From: Geodermatophilus africanus
GTDB taxonomy: Bacteria; Actinomycetota; Actinomycetes; Mycobacteriales; Geodermatophilaceae
Assembly (NCBI RefSeq): GCF_900107105.1
Contig: NZ_FNOT01000005.1
Coordinates: forward strand, 391,822-455,821
Length of the DNA stretch: 64,000 bases
Reading direction: 5' to 3'
In this document: one piece after another, positions 16,626-24,826 of the stretch
Layout of the letters: each line of letters starts with the position of its first letter
How positions within the stretch are numbered: the stretch's first letter is position 1
Notes under the pieces: generated by a model
The model's input: the letters and a program-made list of their open reading frames with translations, nothing else
Database searches by the model: none
What the model was told of the DNA's origin: nothing
Position numbers and translations under genes: made by a program

Positions 16626-18176
16626 GTGGACGACGCACCGGCACGGCCCCCCGCCCGCGGCCTCCAGATCGCGGTCCTGTCCGGGGTGCTGGCGGCCGGT
16701 CTGGCCGCCGCGCACGTCGCCGTCGGGTCCGCGGCGACCGGCTTCGAGCAGGTCCTGCTGCACCTGCTGGTCAGCGGCACCACGGCCGCCGGCGCAGCGG
16801 CCCTCGCCGCCGGGCGGGTCCGCCGCACCGAGGCCGACCTGGCCCGGCTGGCCTTCTCCGACGTCCTGACCGGCCTGGCCAACCGGGCGCTGTTCACCGA
16901 CCGGCTGGAACTCGCGCTGCGCCGTACCGCGCGCAGCGGCGGCGAGGTGGCCGTCGTCTTCCTCGACCTCGACGGCTTCAAGAGCGTCAACGACAGCCTC
17001 GGCCACGCCGCCGGGGACCGGCTCATCCGCGAGGTGGGCCGGCTGCTGCAGTCCGCCGTCCGTACCGAGGACACGCTGGCGCGGCTGGGCGGCGACGAGT
17101 TCGCGATCCTCGTCGAGCGCTCGCCCGGCGTGGAGGAGGCCATCCGGATCGCCGAGCGGGTGCTCGCCGCGCTCACCGTCCCCGTCGACCTGGGCGGGCA
17201 GCGGGTCACCGTCTCGGCGAGCATCGGCATCGCCACCGGGGACGTCGCGGCTACGGCGTCGTCCCTGCTGCGGGACGCCGACAACGCCATGTACTGGGCC
17301 AAGGGCTCGGGGCCGGGCCGCTACGTCGTCTTCAACCCGCAGATGCGCTCGGCGGCCGCGGAGCGCCGCCAGCTCGAGGCCGACCTGTGGGCGGCGGTGG
17401 CCGGCGGGCAGTTCCGGCTGGTCTACCAGCCCGTCGTCGACCTGGGCAGCGAGCGGGTCACCGGCTTCGAGGCGCTCCTCCGCTGGGACCACCCGACCCT
17501 CGGCGTCGTGCTGCCCGAGCGGTTCCTGCCGGTGGCCGAGGAGATCGGGCTGGTGCCCGAGATCGGCCGGTGGGTCGTCGGCGAGGCGTGCGCCGCCGCG
17601 GCCGCCTGGCGCCGCGACCACCCGGCCGCGGCCGACCTGTCGATGGCGGTCAACGTCTCGCCGTCGCAGCTCGGGTCGCCGGGGCTGCTCGAGGTCGTGC
17701 GGACGGCGCTGGAGAGCAGCGGGCTGCCGCCCGCCGCCCTGGTGCTGGAGCTGACCGAGTCGGTGCTGGTGCGCGACCCGGTGCTGGCCGCCGAGCGGCT
17801 GCACGAGCTGCGCAGCCTGGGCGTGCGGGTCGCCCTCGACGACTTCGGCACCGGCTACTCGTCGCTGTCGCACCTGCGGCAGTTCGCCGTCGACATCCTC
17901 AAGATCGACCGGTCGTTCGTCAGCACCATCGACGACGCCGAGTCGATGCCCGCGATCCTGCGCGGGCTGATCAACCTCGGGCACACCCTCGACCTGGAGA
18001 TCGTCGCGGAGGGCATCGAGCAGGAGCGCCAGCGCACGCACCTGCGCGACGGACAGGTCGCGCTCGCGCAGGGCTACCTGTTCGCCGCGCCCCTGGACCA
18101 CACCGACGCCGGGTTGCTGCTGCTCGGCGGCGCCAGCACGCCCACCGAGGGCACGGGGACCGCCGCTCCGGCCTGA
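16626..18176 (+). CDS. Membrane-anchored GGDEF-EAL c-di-GMP enzyme
   Basis: 516 residues from GTG 16626 (GGAAGG 8 bases upstream; an in-frame ATG at 16545 is an alternative). Two hydrophobic segments (about 13-35 and 42-63) anchor the protein. The GGDEF domain (about 72-235) has intact GGDEF (155-159). The EAL domain (about 255-505) keeps EALLRW, NVSPSQL, ELTES, DDFGTGYSSLSHL, KIDRSFV and EGIE, so both diguanylate cyclase and phosphodiesterase activities are possible. There is no extracellular sensor domain beyond the short loop. A second, soluble c-di-GMP enzyme lies at 52.9-55.2 kb. Confidence 0.92.
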   Translation: MDDAPARPPARGLQIAVLSGVLAAGLAAAHVAVGSAATGFEQVLLHLLVSGTTAAGAAALAAGRVRRTEADLARLAFSDVLTGLANRALFTDRLELALRRTARSGGEVAVVFLDLDGFKSVNDSLGHAAGDRLIREVGRLLQSAVRTEDTLARLGGDEFAILVERSPGVEEAIRIAERVLAALTVPVDLGGQRVTVSASIGIATGDVAATASSLLRDADNAMYWAKGSGPGRYVVFNPQMRSAAAERRQLEADLWAAVAGGQFRLVYQPVVDLGSERVTGFEALLRWDHPTLGVVLPERFLPVAEEIGLVPEIGRWVVGEACAAAAAWRRDHPAAADLSMAVNVSPSQLGSPGLLEVVRTALESSGLPPAALVLELTESVLVRDPVLAAERLHELRSLGVRVALDDFGTGYSSLSHLRQFAVDILKIDRSFVSTIDDAESMPAILRGLINLGHTLDLEIVAEGIEQERQRTHLRDGQVALAQGYLFAAPLDHTDAGLLLLGGASTPTEGTGTAAPA

Positions 18177-18233
18177 CGCCGGCGTCCCCGGGGCCGCACG
18201 GGCCGCACCGCCGTCTCGGCCTCGCCGTGGCGG

Positions 18234-18301
18234 TGATCATGGGGTTGTGGCTGCCTGCTGCGGCGCGGCCGCGCGTGTCGCCGGCATCAACCCCATGATC
18301 A
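18234..18301. repeat. Family 2 palindromic repeat (TGATCATGGGGTTG hairpin), copy 1
   Basis: Perfect 14-base arms, TGATCATGGGGTTG (18234-18247) and CAACCCCATGATCA (18288-18301), around a 40-base centre containing CGCGTGTCGCC. Copies with the same arms and a similar centre occur at 26271 and 41671. It lies between two plus-strand genes, in a 291-base gap that is otherwise featureless apart from a possible -10 (TAGGGG) before the next start. Confidence 0.85.
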
Positions 18302-18467
18302 TCTCCCCGGGGTGGGCGCACCGCGCTCCCCCCGCCGAGCTGGGCGCACCGGGCCCCTCCGCTGCGATCGCGGTGAGCCCCCGCGCGAGGCGATCCGGGA
18401 CGCGACCTGGGAGCGGCTCCGCTGAGTCCGCAGGTAGAGGCGTCGACGGCGGGGTAGGGGGCCCGGC

Positions 18468-19517
18468 ATGACGGTGATCGGGTTCCACAACTCGCACGAG
18501 CAGGTGCACCCCGCCGAGCTGCTGGGTGCGGTCCAGCACGCCGAGGAGGTCGGTTTCACCGCCGCGATGTGCTCGGACCACTTCGCACCGTGGAACAAGG
18601 CGCAGGGGCACTCGGGCTTCGCCTGGTCCTGGCTGGGCGCCGCGCTCGCCACCACCGACCTGCCGCTCGGGGTGGTCAACGCGCCGGGGCAGCGCTACCA
18701 CCCGGCGATCATCGCCCAGGGCGCCGCGACGCTGGCGGCCATGTTCCCCGGGCGCTTCTGGATGGCCCTGGGCAGCGGCCAGGTGATGAACGAGCGCATC
18801 ACCGGCGACGCGTGGCCCCCGAAGCGGGTCCGGGACGCCCGGCTGCGCGAGTGCGTCGACGTCATCCGCGCCCTGCTGGCCGGCGAGGAGGTCACCCACC
18901 GCGGGCTGGTGGACGTCGAGCGCGCCCGGATCTGGTCCCTGCCCGAGCAGCAGCCCGCCCTCATCGGCCCGGTGATGAGCGTGCCCACGGCGCGGCGGCA
19001 CGCCGACTGGGCCGACGGCTTCATCACCATCAACCAGCCGCACGAGACGCTGCGCGAGCTGACCGGCGCCTACCGGGAGGCCGGCGGCCGGGGCCGGCTC
19101 GCGCTCCAGGTGCACCTCTGCTGGGACCCCGACCCGGACCGCGCGAAGGCCATCGCCTACGAGCAGTGGCGCACCAACACGTTCCCGCCGCCGCTGTGCT
19201 GGGACATCGACGGCCCGGAGGCCTTCGAGCAGGCCAGCCGGCACGTGCCGCAGGAGGCGGTCGAGGGGGCCGTCCTGGTCAGCTCCGACCTCGGGCAGCA
19301 CGCCGAGTGGATCGCCGAGTACGTCGACCTCGGGTTCGACGAGGTCTACCTGCACCACGTCGGCAAGGAGCAGCTGCCCTTCCTCGACGCGTTCGGCGAG
19401 CACGTCCTCCCGCAGCTCGACGTCACCCGCCCGGCGCCGGCCGTCGCGATCGACCCGGCCGGCCCGGCGCAGCCACGCCGTCCCGACCAGGCACCGCAGC
19501 CCGCCGTGCTCCCGTGA
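18468..19517 (+). CDS. LLM-class flavin-dependent oxidoreductase (TIGR03885-like)
   Basis: 349 residues of the luciferase-like monooxygenase TIM barrel: IGFHNSHEQVHPAELLGAVQHAEE, CSDHFAPWN, RYHPAIIAQGAATLAAMFPGRFWMALGSGQ. The pattern matches the TIGR03885 subfamily, which uses FMN or F420 and whose substrate is unknown. The last 25 residues are a Pro/Ala tail. It is followed by a GNAT remnant (GTGA overlap) and a trehalose-synthase-like GH13 gene, an association that recurs with this family in my recollection. Confidence 0.85.
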   Translation: MTVIGFHNSHEQVHPAELLGAVQHAEEVGFTAAMCSDHFAPWNKAQGHSGFAWSWLGAALATTDLPLGVVNAPGQRYHPAIIAQGAATLAAMFPGRFWMALGSGQVMNERITGDAWPPKRVRDARLRECVDVIRALLAGEEVTHRGLVDVERARIWSLPEQQPALIGPVMSVPTARRHADWADGFITINQPHETLRELTGAYREAGGRGRLALQVHLCWDPDPDRAKAIAYEQWRTNTFPPPLCWDIDGPEAFEQASRHVPQEAVEGAVLVSSDLGQHAEWIAEYVDLGFDEVYLHHVGKEQLPFLDAFGEHVLPQLDVTRPAPAVAIDPAGPAQPRRPDQAPQPAVLP

Positions 19518-19885
19518 GCGGCCAGGTCGCCGTCCGGCCCCTCACCCTGGACGACGTCCCGGCCCTGACCGCTCCGCTCGCGGCCGACCGCGACCACCTC
19601 GCGCCGTGGGACCCGCTGCGCCCGGACGAGCACTGGACCGAGGAGTTCCAGCGGCACGACACCGCCCGGCTGCTCGACCTGTACCGGCTCGGCGCCGTCC
19701 TGCCCGGCGAGGCCGGCCTGCACCGGCTGCGGGCCGGCCCCCTGCTGCACAACGCCGCCTCGCAGCGGGTGCTCCCCAAGGGCGGCTCCACGCCGGTCGG
19801 CGTCGCCCCGCGGTACCCGTGCATCGCCGGCCGGTGGCAGGACCACGTGCTGTTCCAGCTGCTGCACGAGCCCGGGATGCGGTAG
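19514..19885 (+). pseudogene. GNAT acetyltransferase with internal in-frame deletion
   Basis: The 123-residue frame starts at GTG 19514, overlapping the upstream stop. Its N-terminal 60 residues (VAVRPLTLDDVPALTAPLAADRDHLAPWDP...) match the start of RimJ/RimL-type acetyltransferases, and its C-terminal part (LHNAASQRVLPKGG, RYPCIAGRWQDHVLFQLL) matches their end. The middle 50-60 residues, which should carry the acetyl-CoA loop (Q/R-x-x-G-x-G/A), are missing between AVLPG and EAGLHRL. Because the frame is kept, the product could be translated, but it cannot bind acetyl-CoA normally. Confidence 0.75.
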
Positions 19886-19895
19886 GGACGCCCCC

Positions 19896-21566
19896 ATGCG
19901 GATCACCGACACCGCCGACCTGTGGTGGAAGAACGCCGTCGTCTACTGCCTGGACGTCGAGACCTACATGGACTGGGACGGCGACGGGTGCGGCGACCTG
20001 GCGGGCCTCGCCCAGCGCATCGACCACCTGGCCGACCTCGGCGTGACCTGCCTGTGGCTGATGCCCTTCTACCCGACCGCCGAGCGGGACGACGGCTACG
20101 ACATCACCGACTTCTACGGCGTCGACCCTCGGCTGGGCACCCACGGCGACCTGGTCGAGGTCATCCGCACCGCCAACGACCGCGGCATGCGGGTCATCGC
20201 CGACCTGGTCGTCAACCACACCTCGCGCAAGCACCCGTGGTTCCGGTCGGCCGAGGCGTCGAAGGAGTCGCCGTTCCGCGACTTCTACGTCTGGCGGTCC
20301 GACGAGCCGCCGGACACCTCCGACCAGGTCGTCTTCCCCGATCAGGAGGACAGCATCTGGACGCTGTCGGAGCAGACGGGGGAGTGGTACCTGCACAAGT
20401 TCTACAAGGAGCAGCCCGACCTGAACGTCACCAATCCGCGGGTCCGGGACGAGGTCGCGAAGATCATGGGGTTCTGGCTGCAGCTCGGGCTGTCGGGCTT
20501 CCGCGTCGACGCCGTCCCCTTCTTCCTGGAGACCGTCGGCGCCGACGGCGGAGCCCTCCCCGAGCCGCACGACTACTTGCGCAGCCTGCGCTCCCTGGTC
20601 GGGCGGCGTTCGGGCAGCGGGGTCCTGCTCGGGGAGGTGAACCTGCCCTACGAGCAGCAGCTCGATTTCTTCGGCGGCACCGACGGCGACGAGCTGACCA
20701 TGCAGTTCGACTTCATCGGCATGCAGGCCCTCTACCTCTCGCTGGCCCGCGGCCACGCCGGTCCGCTCACCACCGCGCTGGTCCAGCGCCCGGCGATCAA
20801 CCCGGACAACCAGTGGGCCACCTTCGTGCGCAACCACGACGAGCTCACCCTCGACAAGCTCACCGACGACGAGCGCCAGGAGGTGTTCGCCGCCTTCGGT
20901 CCCGAGGAGCGCATGCAGGTCTACGGCCGCGGACTGCGCCGCCGGCTGCCGCCGATGCTCGACGGCGACCCGCGCCGGGTGCGGATGGTCTACAGCCTGT
21001 TGTTCTCGCTGCCGGGCACCCCGGTGCTCTTCTACGGCGAGGAGATCGGCATGGGGGAGGACCTCTCCGCCGAGGGCCGGCTCGCCGTCCGGACGCCGAT
21101 GCAGTGGACGTCGGGACCCAACGGCGGCTTCTCCACCGCCGACCCCGACCGGCTGCCCGGGCCGGTCGTCGACGGCGGGTTCGCGCCGCGCTTCGTCAAC
21201 GTCGCCGACCAGCGCCGCGACCCCGACTCGCTGCTGTCGTTCGTCAAGCTGCTGATCCAGCGGTACCGCGAGTCGCCCGAGCTGGGGTGGGGTGCGTTCA
21301 CCCTCCTCGAGCAGCCGCACCCCGAGGTGCTGGCCCACCTGTGCAGCTGGGACGACGGCGCGCTCGTCGCCGTCCACAACCTCGGCGCGGAGCCGCGCAC
21401 CGTCCCGCTGACCCTCGAGGGCTGCGACGCCGACCACCTGCTGGTCGACCTGCTGCAGGACGGCGAGCAGCCGGTCGACGGCGACGGCGGCGTCGAGCTG
21501 ACCCTCGACGGCTACGGGTACCGCTGGCTGCGGGTGGTGGCACCCGACAGCCGCCGGCTGGTCTGA
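19896..21566 (+). CDS. GH13 alpha-glucosidase / trehalose-synthase-like enzyme
   Basis: 556 residues with a GH13 (beta/alpha)8 barrel. Conserved region I is DLVVNHTS, II GFRVDAVPF (nucleophile Asp205), III LLGEVN (acid/base Glu247) and IV FVRNHDE (Asp315), so all three catalytic residues are present. Overall it resembles TreS, which interconverts maltose and trehalose, but the N-terminus (WWKNAVVYCLDVETYMDWDGDG) differs from TreS. It is likely a TreS-like isomerase or glucosidase of compatible-solute metabolism. It follows the LLM oxidoreductase and GNAT remnant on the same strand, and its 3' end overlaps the convergent PPTase-like gene by 55 bases. Confidence 0.85.
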   Translation: MRITDTADLWWKNAVVYCLDVETYMDWDGDGCGDLAGLAQRIDHLADLGVTCLWLMPFYPTAERDDGYDITDFYGVDPRLGTHGDLVEVIRTANDRGMRVIADLVVNHTSRKHPWFRSAEASKESPFRDFYVWRSDEPPDTSDQVVFPDQEDSIWTLSEQTGEWYLHKFYKEQPDLNVTNPRVRDEVAKIMGFWLQLGLSGFRVDAVPFFLETVGADGGALPEPHDYLRSLRSLVGRRSGSGVLLGEVNLPYEQQLDFFGGTDGDELTMQFDFIGMQALYLSLARGHAGPLTTALVQRPAINPDNQWATFVRNHDELTLDKLTDDERQEVFAAFGPEERMQVYGRGLRRRLPPMLDGDPRRVRMVYSLLFSLPGTPVLFYGEEIGMGEDLSAEGRLAVRTPMQWTSGPNGGFSTADPDRLPGPVVDGGFAPRFVNVADQRRDPDSLLSFVKLLIQRYRESPELGWGAFTLLEQPHPEVLAHLCSWDDGALVAVHNLGAEPRTVPLTLEGCDADHLLVDLLQDGEQPVDGDGGVELTLDGYGYRWLRVVAPDSRRLV

Positions 21567-22255
21567 CGCAGCAGCGCCCCGGCGTCCCGGTGGACGAGGA
21601 CGTCGGGTGCGGTGCCGGGCCCCGCCAGCGCGGCGACGAAGCCCGGCGGCGCGGGCAGGTCGCGCAGCCACACCGGGTCCTGCCGGTGGCGGTGCAGCAC
21701 CGGCGGCGGGGTGAGGACCAGCGCCTCCACCGGCACGTCGAGCCCCTGGTCGGTGGCGTCGAGCACCGCCTGCCTGCGCACTCGGGGGACGGCCGGCTCG
21801 GCGGCCCCCCGGAGGTGGTCCTCGACGGCCACGCCGACCACGCCTCCGGGGAGGACGGCGACGGCGACGCAGTGGCCGGCGGAGGCGATCGAGAACTCCA
21901 GGCCGCCGGCGCCGGCCAGCCGGGGCCGGCCGTGCGGCGAGCCGCAGGAGGGGCAGGTCCGGACGATCCGCAGGTCGGCCGGCGGGGTCCCAAGCGCGGT
22001 CCCCAGCACCAGCCGGGCCACCACCGCGCCGGCGGTCATCCGCTGCCGGTCGGCCGGCACGGCCAGCTGCGCCCGTCGCTCCAGGTCGGCCTCGCCGAGC
22101 AGCGCGTCGTGCTCGGGGCGGACGTCGCCCGGCCGCGCCCACCACACCTGGCACACCCCCGGCAGCGGCGCCGGGTCCGGCCCCGACCGCGGCCAGGGCG
22201 GCCGTCCGTGGACCGGTGCCGCGCGGGTCGCCCGCAGCGGGACGGACACGACCAT
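21512..22255 (-). CDS. Degenerate 4'-phosphopantetheinyl-transferase-like protein
   Basis: 247 residues from ATG 22255 (GGGGGGAA before it). Sfp-type landmarks are recognisable but altered. CPSCGSPHGRPRL (101-113) is intact. The P1 segment FSIASAGHCVAVAV (121-134) lacks the usual SHS histidine. The Mg-binding GVDVE is GVAVE (141-145), and the WxxKEAxxK motif reads PRVRRQAVLDA (157-167), so Glu and both Lys are replaced. The roughly 45 residues normally between these two motifs are missing. Catalysis therefore looks lost. It may be a decaying pseudogene or a repurposed CoA-binding protein. It overlaps the convergent GH13 gene. Confidence 0.65.
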   Translation of the reverse strand: MVVSVPLRATRAAPVHGRPPWPRSGPDPAPLPGVCQVWWARPGDVRPEHDALLGEADLERRAQLAVPADRQRMTAGAVVARLVLGTALGTPPADLRIVRTCPSCGSPHGRPRLAGAGGLEFSIASAGHCVAVAVLPGGVVGVAVEDHLRGAAEPAVPRVRRQAVLDATDQGLDVPVEALVLTPPPVLHRHRQDPVWLRDLPAPPGFVAALAGPGTAPDVLVHRDAGALLRQTSRRLSGATTRSQRYP

Positions 22256-22461
22256 GGGTTCCCCCCGTGCTCGGCCGGCCGACCCCGTCGAGGGGACCAC
22301 GGTCGACGGGCAGCCGGTGTGGTGGGAGCAGTCTGGGTGACGGGGAGGTGTCTCCTCCATCCCACATCCGGCGTAGTCCGGACGGCCCGGGACCAGGGAC
22401 CCTGCCCGTGCCGACGCCCCGCCAGCGGACCGGCCTCCCTGCCGCCGTCGTCCCCTGCGCC

Positions 22462-22467
22462 TAGCGT
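22462..22467 (+). promoter_or_regulatory. -10 box TAGCGT of leaderless membrane-protein gene
   Basis: TAGCGT ends 8 bases before ATG 22476, and no Shine-Dalgarno sequence is present. This is consistent with a leaderless mRNA. Confidence 0.45.
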
Positions 22468-22475
22468 GGACGGCG

Positions 22476-23204
22476 ATGTCCGAGGCACCCCGCACCCCGT
22501 CGTCCCCCGTGACCACCGAGCTGCCCGTCGCGGCGCCCGCAGACGCGACCCCGGCCGGTGCCACGCCGTCCGGTGCCACGCCGTCCGGTGTCACGCCGTC
22601 CGGTGCCACCTCCGCGGGCGCCGCGCCGTCCGGCGGCGCCCCATCGGGCCCGGTGCCCTCCGGCGGCGCCCCATCGGGCCCGGCGCCCACCGGCCCCGCC
22701 CCGTCGGGCCCGGAGCCGTCCGGCCCGGTCGCGCCCGCCCCGACGGCGACCGGGCCGATCCCGGTCGGCACGCCGCCGCCGCAACCGACGCCCGCCCCGG
22801 CGCAGGAGGGCGCCCAGCCGACCGTCCCGGTCGCCCGCCGCCCGCGGATCGGCGCCCGCAACCCGTTCCCGCTGACCCGGATGGGCCCGTGGGCGCCGGT
22901 CGCCGGTGCGGTGATCGGCCTGCTCGCCGGCCTGGCCGTCGCGCTGCTGCTCGGCGGGGTCGCGGAGGCGTTCCAGGAGCGCCTGGCGCTGGTCTTCCTC
23001 ACCGTCGGCCTCGGCATGCTCGGTGCCTCGGGCGCGCTGCTGGCCGACGAGGTGCGCCTGGTGCGCCGCGGAGCGCGGGAGGCCGGCATCCGGCCGGCCT
23101 GGGTCGAGGCAACGGCCAACCTGATCAACGGGCTCACGCCGGCCCGGCTGCTGCTGCTGGCCAGCGCGTTCGTCCTCTTCCTGGCCGCCTACGTCAGCAA
23201 CTGA
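22476..23204 (+). CDS. Proline/alanine/glycine-repeat protein with C-terminal membrane domain
   Basis: 242 residues. The first 120 are low-complexity Ala/Pro/Gly/Ser/Thr repeats (ATPSG units, then PSGGAPSGP units). The remainder has three hydrophobic helices (about 142-162, 168-190 and 222-240), with GAREAGIRPAWVEATANLINGLTPARL between the last two. There is no signal peptide; the low-complexity part probably extends from one side of the membrane. No function is recognised. The DNA of the repeat region has expanded recently by tandem duplication. Confidence 0.7.
   Translation: MSEAPRTPSSPVTTELPVAAPADATPAGATPSGATPSGVTPSGATSAGAAPSGGAPSGPVPSGGAPSGPAPTGPAPSGPEPSGPVAPAPTATGPIPVGTPPPQPTPAPAQEGAQPTVPVARRPRIGARNPFPLTRMGPWAPVAGAVIGLLAGLAVALLLGGVAEAFQERLALVFLTVGLGMLGASGALLADEVRLVRRGAREAGIRPAWVEATANLINGLTPARLLLLASAFVLFLAAYVSN
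22561..22688. repeat. Coding tandem repeats (15 bp and 30 bp units)
   Basis: CCACGCCGTCCGGTG is repeated about three times from 22561, encoding TPSGA-type units. A 30-base unit then occurs twice with one mismatch (22629-22658 and 22659-22688). All units preserve frame, so copy-number change would lengthen or shorten the extramembrane stalk. Confidence 0.8.
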
Positions 23205-23214
23205 CCGCCGCCGG

Positions 23215-23266
23215 TCGGCCCCCTGCAGGGTCCCGCCGCGACCGGCGGGGGGCAGGGGGTCCTTGT
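23215..23266. repeat. Family 3 GC-rich hairpin repeat, copy c
   Basis: GGCCCCCTGCAGGGTCCCGCC, then GGCGGGGGGCAGGGGGTCCTTG, lies between convergent genes. It is nearly the same as the copy at 6449 and is probably terminator-active. Confidence 0.7.
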
Positions 23267-24034
23267 TCAGCCGTAGGCCTGGACCGCCAGGTGCACGGCC
23301 AGGACCAGCCCGGCGAGGGCGATGAGCCGGCGCAGCGGCGTCTGCGGCGCGCGGCGCACCACCCGTGGGCCGAGGCGCCCGCCGACGAACAGGCCGATCG
23401 CCAGGGGCAGCGCCGCCGACCAGGCGACCGGCGCGAACACGGCGAAGCCGACCGCCGCCGTCAGGTTGGCCGCTCCGAGCACCACGTTGCGCAGCGCGTT
23501 GCCGACCGCCAGCCCCTCGCCGGTCGACAGCAGGAACAGCGCCAGGAGCATGACGCCGGCCGCCGCGCCGAAGTACCCGCCGTAGACGGCGACCACCATG
23601 GTCACCAAGGGCAGCCACCACGGGTCGCGGTGCGTCGGGTGCGCGGCGGCCCCGCGCGCGGCCAGTTCCCGCGGCGGCCGCTGCACCAGCAGGGCGATCG
23701 CGGCCCCGGCGATCAGCCACGGCACGATCGCCTCGAAGGCGTCCGACGGCGTGAGCAGCAGCAGCGCCGCCCCGGCCGCGCCGCCGAGCACCGCACCGGC
23801 CGCCAGCCGCAGCAGCCGGCGTCCCTGGCCGCGCAGCTCCGGCCCGGAGGCGCTCACCGAGCCGACGCCGTTGAGGACCAGCGCCACCGTGTTGGTCACG
23901 TTGGCCGCCACGGGGGGCAGCCCGGCCGCCAGCAGCGCCGGGTAGCTGACCAGCGACGCCAGCCCCGCGACGCTCCCGGTCAGGCCGCCCCCGACGCCGG
24001 CGAGCACGAGGAGGGCGAACTCGGCAGCGGTCAC
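23267..24034 (-). CDS. TauE/SafE-family permease
   Basis: 255 residues with eight predicted membrane segments. The TauE/SafE first repeat (GGLTGSVAGLASLVSYPALLAAGLPPVAANVTNT) and second repeat (GYFGAAAGVMLLALFLLSTGEGLAVGNALRNVVLGAANLTAAVGF) are evident. The family exports sulfite, sulfonates or organosulfur acids. GTG 24034 overlaps the stop of the GAF-ANTAR gene by four bases, so translation is coupled. A paralogue lies at 24827-25606. Confidence 0.85.
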   Translation of the reverse strand: MTAAEFALLVLAGVGGGLTGSVAGLASLVSYPALLAAGLPPVAANVTNTVALVLNGVGSVSASGPELRGQGRRLLRLAAGAVLGGAAGAALLLLTPSDAFEAIVPWLIAGAAIALLVQRPPRELAARGAAAHPTHRDPWWLPLVTMVVAVYGGYFGAAAGVMLLALFLLSTGEGLAVGNALRNVVLGAANLTAAVGFAVFAPVAWSAALPLAIGLFVGGRLGPRVVRRAPQTPLRRLIALAGLVLAVHLAVQAYG

Positions 24035-24771
24035 CCGGCGTCGCGGTCGGGGGCGCTCCGCAGGTCCGCGGGCACGAGACGGCCGGCGACGATGTCCGCG
24101 GCGATGTCGTCGACCACCCGGCCCGCCGCGATCGCCGAGGCGCGCATCGTGGCGATGGCGTCCTCGGCGTCCAGCCCGAACGAGATGCCGACCAGGCCCA
24201 TGGCCTGCCAGACGTTGCCCCGCCGCTGCGCGTCGGGTCCCTCCAGCCAGTCGCTGCCGTCGTCGGGGAACTCCGCCCCGGACACCGTGACCGCCAGCTC
24301 CTGGGTGGTCACGCGGGCGACCTCCGCCACGTCGGCGCGGTCGAGGGAGGTCAGCCCCGCGGGGTCGCGCACGTACAGGTCGAGCACCACCAGCGGCCCC
24401 ATCGGCGGCGGCAACGGAACCGAGAGCACGCCCTGGTAGGTGGTCTCGTTCAGCATCGAGGCCCACAGCGCCGGCCAATTGCGGGCGATGTCCTCGAGCG
24501 AGAAGGCGATCACCGTGCCGTTGTCCTGCGCGCGCAGGCAGGGGCCGTCGCCGACGGTGAACTGCAGGCGCTCGGCGTGCGCGGTCTGCGCGTCGCTGGC
24601 GCCGATCGGCGTCCGCAGCACCCCCACGTGCAGGCTCAGCCCGGCCCCGTCGACGCCCAGCGCGGCGGCGCAGGCCCGCGCCAGCCGCGCGGGCAGCAGT
24701 TCGGGACCGGCCAGGTCCGCCGGTGCGGAGGCCAGGGCCTTGTCGAAGCGTTCGGCAGCACTCCCGGTCAT
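24031..24771 (-). CDS. GAF-ANTAR domain RNA-binding regulator
   Basis: 246 residues. A GAF sensor (about 20-165) precedes an ANTAR-like helical domain (about 180-240, with QAMGLVGISFGLDAEDAIATMRASA). ANTAR proteins bind paired hexanucleotide hairpins in nascent RNA and prevent termination. GAF-ANTAR proteins of actinobacteria often control nitrogen, lipid or stress genes. The gene is coupled to a downstream permease gene. No paired hairpin target was identified with confidence. Confidence 0.8.
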   Translation of the reverse strand: MTGSAAERFDKALASAPADLAGPELLPARLARACAAALGVDGAGLSLHVGVLRTPIGASDAQTAHAERLQFTVGDGPCLRAQDNGTVIAFSLEDIARNWPALWASMLNETTYQGVLSVPLPPPMGPLVVLDLYVRDPAGLTSLDRADVAEVARVTTQELAVTVSGAEFPDDGSDWLEGPDAQRRGNVWQAMGLVGISFGLDAEDAIATMRASAIAAGRVVDDIAADIVAGRLVPADLRSAPDRDAG

Positions 24772-24826
24772 GGGTCCAGCTTGCCGGGCCGCGCCGACGA
24801 CTACGACACCGGCCGGTCCGTGCGGG

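Noticed and set aside
22561..22688. CRISPR-like array
   Set aside because: The direct repeats are contiguous, in frame and without unique spacers. They are coding tandem repeats.
19922..24439. A 1505-codon open frame on the plus strand crossing several genes
   Set aside because: Its product is Arg/Ala/Pro/Gly-rich without domains, and recognisable proteins lie in other frames or on the other strand (GH13 enzyme, PPTase-like, TauE). Long spurious frames are common in very GC-rich DNA.
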